DNA from: CBFGTA01 sp965651595
GTDB taxonomy: Bacteria; Actinomycetota; Actinomycetes; S36-B12; UBA10799
NCBI GenBank assembly: GCA_965651595.1
Contig: CBFGTA010000099.1
Location: 1-8,747 of the forward strand
Reading direction: 5' to 3'
DNA length: 8,747 nt
Below are positions 6,032 to 8,747 of this stretch, piece after piece. A model generated the notes under the pieces. That model worked only from the letters and a program-made list of their open reading frames with translations. It was not told the origin of the DNA and searched no databases. Both the position numbers and the translations under genes were made by a program. Each line of letters starts with the position of its first letter. The first letter of the stretch is position 1.

Positions 6032-7007
6032 TGCGGGTGCGGGGGTCAAGGATCTCGACAATGCGGTAGAGATCCTCCACATCCGCAAACTCGATCGCTA
6101 TCGTGCCTTTCCCTTTGCCTGCAACCACCCGCACGCGGGTGTCAAGACGATCGCCGAGCCGCTCCGCCACAACGTCCCATTCGACAGCATTGCTGGCCGC
6201 GGCAGTCGAGCGCTTCTTGCGCTGACGTGGTGTCGGATCAGCCACACTGACGAGTTCTTCGAGGCTGCGAACGCTGATCCCTTCGGCGACAACCCTCCCG
6301 GCGAACCGGTCCATCTCCTCCGGTGTGGACAAACGCAGCAGTGCTCGGGCGTGACCGGCGGACAGGACGCCAGCAGCCACTCGTGATTGGACGGCAGGCG
6401 GCAGTTTCAGCAATCTCAACGTGTTCGTGACGTGAGCGCGCGACTTGCCCAAGCGGTCGGCAAGTTCTTCGTGAGTTCCGCCGAAGTCCTCCAGCAGTTG
6501 TTCGTAGGCGGCTGCCTCCTCCAGCGAATTGAGCTGGACTCGGTGGAGGTTCTCGAGCAGGGCGTCGCGCAGCAGCGCATCGTCAGGCGTGTGCCGCACG
6601 AGTGCAGGAACGGCAACCATGCCGGCACTCGTAGCCGCTCTCCAGCGGCGCTCACCGGCTACCAGCTCGTACCTGACGTCCGAACCCGGATCCAGATCAG
6701 CGATCGGACGCACCACAATGGGTTGCAAGAATCCGACTTCGGTCAGTGAGTGTGCAAGTTCCTGAATCGCTTCGGGGTCAAACTCAGTACGGGGTTGTTG
6801 AGGGTTGGGCCGCACGTGAGCGACGGCAATCGTCCTCAGCTCAAGGTCATCAATCGGACGCGGACTGCCAGCTTCCGATTGATGGCGCGGATCGGCGATC
6901 GAGGTGGATTCAGTGGACTGAGGTGGTCCCGGGTTGCCTGCTGGTTCCCGAGGACTAGTGGGAATCAGTGCGGCTAGTCCCCGGCCCGGCCCGGCAGTAT
7001 CAGGCAT
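5997..7007 (-). CDS. parB: Chromosome-partitioning protein ParB
   Basis: ParB is a CTP-dependent DNA clamp that loads at parS and spreads, recruiting ParA and SMC to segregate the origin. The 336 residues show a ParA-stimulating N-terminal motif GRGLAALI (8-15), a linker of about 40 residues rich in Pro/Ser, the CTP-binding domain with GERRWRA (118-124) and ENLHRVQLN (152-160), a helix-turn-helix region at about 174-201 (THEELADRLGKSRAHVTNTL), and a C-terminal dimerisation domain (about 275-322) after a basic RQRKKR linker (261-266). The ATG at 7007-7005 overlaps the parA stop as TGATG and has GGGAGG (complement of 7017-7022) 9 nt upstream. The matching parS sites lie at 8683-8742. The 3' end runs into the convergent ligase gene. 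Confidence 0.97.
   Translation of the reverse strand: MPDTAGPGRGLAALIPTSPREPAGNPGPPQSTESTSIADPRHQSEAGSPRPIDDLELRTIAVAHVRPNPQQPRTEFDPEAIQELAHSLTEVGFLQPIVVRPIADLDPGSDVRYELVAGERRWRAATSAGMVAVPALVRHTPDDALLRDALLENLHRVQLNSLEEAAAYEQLLEDFGGTHEELADRLGKSRAHVTNTLRLLKLPPAVQSRVAAGVLSAGHARALLRLSTPEEMDRFAGRVVAEGISVRSLEELVSVADPTPRQRKKRSTAAASNAVEWDVVAERLGDRLDTRVRVVAGKGKGTIAIEFADVEDLYRIVEILDPRTRTNDAGLQPSPE
6006..6027. terminator. Weak hairpin at the convergent ddl/parB junction
   Basis: CGAC (6006-6009) pairs with GTCG (6024-6027) and GGCT (6010-6013) with AGCC (6017-6020), leaving a 3-nt loop and a 3-nt bulge. It sits inside the overlapping 3' ends of both genes, 1 nt before the ddl stop codon. It is the only terminator-like structure at this junction. 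No T-tract is seen, and it may be chance in GC-rich coding DNA. Confidence 0.22.
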
Positions 7008-7891
7008 CAGCGTTCGCCTCCCTCAAGTCCGTCGATCCCCACAGTGGTCGGATGATCCGCACGGGTGGCCGACATTCCAGTGCGTGCGATCAGATGGTCA
7101 GCGAGTCGCAAGTACGCGGCCTCACTCGACGACCCTTCCAAACTATGTTGCTTGCAGTATCTGAAGACCGATCCGGCCTCAGCCGGAGCAATGCTGAGCC
7201 GTTCATCGCGGGCAATCACCACCGGAGCCATGACAGAACCGAAGTACGAGGCGATCTCGTCGACAACGAAGCGCTGTCGACGGGAGTTCGGATCGAACAG
7301 AGACACAACCACTGCAGCGATATCGACGTGGGGGTTGAGATGCTGCCGGACCAGATTGACCGTCTTCGTCAACTGGTTGACTCCGTCCATCGCGTAGTAC
7401 TCGGGCTGGATCGGCACGATTAGCGAGTCTGCTGCCACTAAGGCGTTCAGAGTCAGTAGTCCCAGACTCGGAGGACAGTCAACGATCACGACATCTAATC
7501 CCGCCTGAGAGGTATCGATCACATCGAGTGCCGACTGCAGCCGTCTCTCTCGGTCGCTGACTCCCGCTAGCAGAACCTCGGCGGCAGCCAAGTCAACCGT
7601 GGCTGGCAACAACCGTACTCCGGGTTCGCCTGTTTCTCGGACACCGTCCAATAAAGGTGACTGCTCTACCAGCACCTCATATGCCGTCACCCCACCGGAG
7701 CGAAATCCGTCAAGGGCTTGGCTCGCGTTTCCCTGCGGATCGAGATCCACGACCAGACACCGCAATCCTCGGTGTCCGAACGCAGCAGCAACGTTCACCG
7801 TCGTGGTGGTCTTTCCCACCCCCCCTTTCTGGTTCACGACAGCAAGAATCGGCGGGCGGGTAGAGGGCTGTGACGCGGGGAGTGCGTTCAT
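7007..7891 (-). CDS. parA: Chromosome-partitioning ATPase ParA (Soj-type)
   Basis: ParA is a deviant Walker ATPase. Its ATP dimer binds nucleoid DNA, and ParB-stimulated hydrolysis moves the parS complexes. Residues 22-28 form the deviant Walker A KGGVGKT with signature K22 and catalytic K27. DLDPQGNAS (49-57) is the Walker A' segment and VIVDCPPSLG (135-144) the Walker B. There is no N-terminal DNA-binding domain, so this is the chromosomal Soj type. At 294 residues it is of normal size. The C-terminal third (about 222-270) departs from the usual pattern of an Arg-Leu-Ser-Glu-Ala-Pro block and a Tyr-Asp-Pro block, having RLSIAPAEAG (231-240) and a Cys/His/Ser-rich stretch. The ATG overlaps the rsmG stop as ATGA, and AAGGAAGA lies just upstream inside rsmG. 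parB follows with a one-base overlap, so the three genes are translationally coupled. Confidence 0.97.
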   Translation of the reverse strand: MNALPASQPSTRPPILAVVNQKGGVGKTTTTVNVAAAFGHRGLRCLVVDLDPQGNASQALDGFRSGGVTAYEVLVEQSPLLDGVRETGEPGVRLLPATVDLAAAEVLLAGVSDRERRLQSALDVIDTSQAGLDVVIVDCPPSLGLLTLNALVAADSLIVPIQPEYYAMDGVNQLTKTVNLVRQHLNPHVDIAAVVVSLFDPNSRRQRFVVDEIASYFGSVMAPVVIARDERLSIAPAEAGSVFRYCKQHSLEGSSSEAAYLRLADHLIARTGMSATRADHPTTVGIDGLEGGER

Positions 7892-8592
7892 TGATTCTTC
7901 CTTGAATCGTAGGTCAACTGGATCACTCGACTCGGTACGCTCTGACCATCGATGTGGAGACTCAGCACCTGCCCATCATCGAATCCCCAGCGATCCAGGG
8001 CTTCCCCGGCATCATGGAGCTCTGCGCTAGCTCGTACTCCCTTGATCGCGAGCAAACGTCCACCGGAACGCAGGAGCGGAGCAGCGAATTCAACCAAAAT
8101 CGGCAAGGCCTTGAGTGCCCGAGCTGTCACCACATCCACGTCCGAATGGTCGATCGGCTCATTGTCGCGCTCGAGGCCTCGACCAGTGGCGCGCGCGGTT
8201 ACGACCGTGACCGATTGTCCCAGATCAAGCTCGGCAACTACCTTCTCCAGAAAGCGCGTCCTTCGCGCCAACGGGTCGACGACCGTAATGGAACAGTCGG
8301 GTCGGGCGAGAGACCAGACCAGTCCCGGCAATCCGGCGCCACTGCCGACATCTACGATGGCCGATCCCGGCTCTACCGGAGAATCGCTAGCCGCGACCAC
8401 AGCCAAGCAGTTGAGGATGTGTCGATCCCATACCCGGGTGACTTCGCGTGGACCCAGTAGCCCCCAGTCAACCCCGTCGGTCACCAGTAGGTGAGCGTAC
8501 ATTCCGAGGCGTTCAATCTGTTCCGGTGTCTGCCCTGCACCTTCCAGGCATCGTACTAGCTCGTCGTCTGGCAGATAGGTACGGTCGACCAC
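7888..8592 (-). CDS. rsmG: 16S rRNA (guanine-N7)-methyltransferase RsmG (GidB)
   Basis: RsmG uses S-adenosylmethionine to methylate N7 of G527 in 16S rRNA. In actinobacteria and other bacteria its loss gives low-level streptomycin resistance. With the chosen start it has 234 residues. Visible are GPREVTRVWDRHILNCL (47-63), the SAM-binding DVGSGAGLPG (81-90) followed by the acidic end of the next strand VVDP (104-107) and RRTRFLEK (110-117), and the late conserved region ARALKALPILVEFA leading to GGRLLAIKG. I prefer GTG at 8592-8590 because GAGGAGG (complement of 8604-8610) lies 11 nt upstream, slightly long but strong. The alternatives are TTG at 8631 (247 residues, no Shine-Dalgarno) and GTG at 8604, which abuts the GAGGAGG directly. 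The stop overlaps the parA ATG. This gene heads the visible rsmG-parA-parB operon; jag would be expected upstream. Confidence 0.95.
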   Translation of the reverse strand: MVDRTYLPDDELVRCLEGAGQTPEQIERLGMYAHLLVTDGVDWGLLGPREVTRVWDRHILNCLAVVAASDSPVEPGSAIVDVGSGAGLPGLVWSLARPDCSITVVDPLARRTRFLEKVVAELDLGQSVTVVTARATGRGLERDNEPIDHSDVDVVTARALKALPILVEFAAPLLRSGGRLLAIKGVRASAELHDAGEALDRWGFDDGQVLSLHIDGQSVPSRVIQLTYDSRKNQ

Positions 8593-8603
8593 TTCTTCAC
8601 CCA

Positions 8604-8610
8604 CCTCCTC
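8604..8610 (-). promoter_or_regulatory. rsmG: Shine-Dalgarno site used to choose the rsmG start
   Basis: The minus strand reads GAGGAGG here. It is the only strong ribosome-binding site near the 5' end of rsmG. It lies inside the longer TTG-initiated version, which argues against that start and for GTG at 8592-8590. Confidence 0.5.
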
Positions 8611-8682
8611 CCGGACCCAGAGACATTCCAACTCGGCTTGCGCTGGCCGGTCAGTCTGGCCGCAAGAACTTCCGCGTCTGAT

Positions 8683-8698
8683 TGTTTCACGTGAAACA
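8683..8698. promoter_or_regulatory. parS: parS centromere site 1
   Basis: The 16-bp palindrome TGTTTCACGTGAAACA is a perfect copy of the bacterial chromosomal parS consensus recognised by the ParB helix-turn-helix. It lies about 90 nt upstream of the preferred rsmG start, in front of the operon that encodes ParA and ParB. The flanking bases do not extend the palindrome. Confidence 0.97.
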
Positions 8699-8726
8699 TT
8701 CGGTGTGGGAAACGACTCGGCGCCTA

Positions 8727-8742
8727 TGTTTCACGTGAAACA
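8727..8742. promoter_or_regulatory. parS: parS centromere site 2
   Basis: This is a second perfect TGTTTCACGTGAAACA, 44 bp centre to centre from site 1. It is flanked by GCCTA on the left and TAGGC on the right, so the full symmetrical element covers at least 8722-8747 (26 bp) and reaches the last base of the window. Confidence 0.97.
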
Positions 8743-8747
8743 TAGGC

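Noticed and set aside
1..8747. Mobile elements, CRISPR arrays, tRNA/rRNA genes, toxin-antitoxin or phage-defence genes
   Set aside because: No transposase motifs, direct-repeat arrays or cloverleaf-like segments were seen, and every long gene belongs to a core family or syntenic position.

Overview
The window is a GC-rich stretch of actinobacterial chromosome, apparently from beside the replication origin. The evidence is the block trxB-trxA-cwlM facing the block rsmG-parA-parB, together with two perfect copies of the chromosomal centromere site parS (TGTTTCACGTGAAACA) at the right edge. In actinomycetes this block normally lies between sigM and its membrane-bound regulator on one side and jag-yidC-rnpA-rpmH-dnaA on the other. 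Those flanking genes are outside the window. A perfect SigR/SigH-type promoter before trxA fits the same assignment. Genus cannot be told from the sequence.

Left part, plus strand. First comes a single-span membrane protein with a long exterior domain, probably the RsmA-like/anti-sigma gene of the sigM locus and possibly cut at its 5' end by the window edge. Thioredoxin reductase (trxB) and thioredoxin (trxA) follow. Between them lies a GGAAT-N18-GTT promoter, so trxA can respond to thiol stress separately. cwlM starts 10 nt after trxA. It encodes two peptidoglycan-binding domains and an Amidase_3 domain, has no signal peptide, and keeps all zinc-ligand positions.

Middle part. The 309-nt gap after cwlM holds a hairpin and, on the minus strand, a convincing 32-codon ORF with an ideal Shine-Dalgarno sequence that encodes a single-helix membrane microprotein. 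Next, on the plus strand, are a fold-type I PLP aminotransferase and a D-Ala-D-Ala ligase-like ATP-grasp enzyme that has Gln in place of an ATP-binding Lys.

Right part, minus strand. rsmG, parA and parB form a tightly overlapped operon (ATGA and TGATG junctions). The end of parB overlaps the end of the ligase gene by 35 nt, tail to tail. Upstream of rsmG are the two parS sites, 44 bp apart centre to centre, so ParB made from this operon should load just in front of its own operon.

Taken together, the window combines redox homeostasis (TrxAB), control or synthesis of peptidoglycan precursors (CwlM, aminotransferase, ligase), chromosome segregation (ParABS) and rRNA methylation (RsmG). No mobile elements, CRISPR arrays, tRNA or rRNA genes were seen. 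Most of the window is ordinary core genome. The least expected items are the microprotein, the ligase substitution and the apparently intact active site of CwlM.
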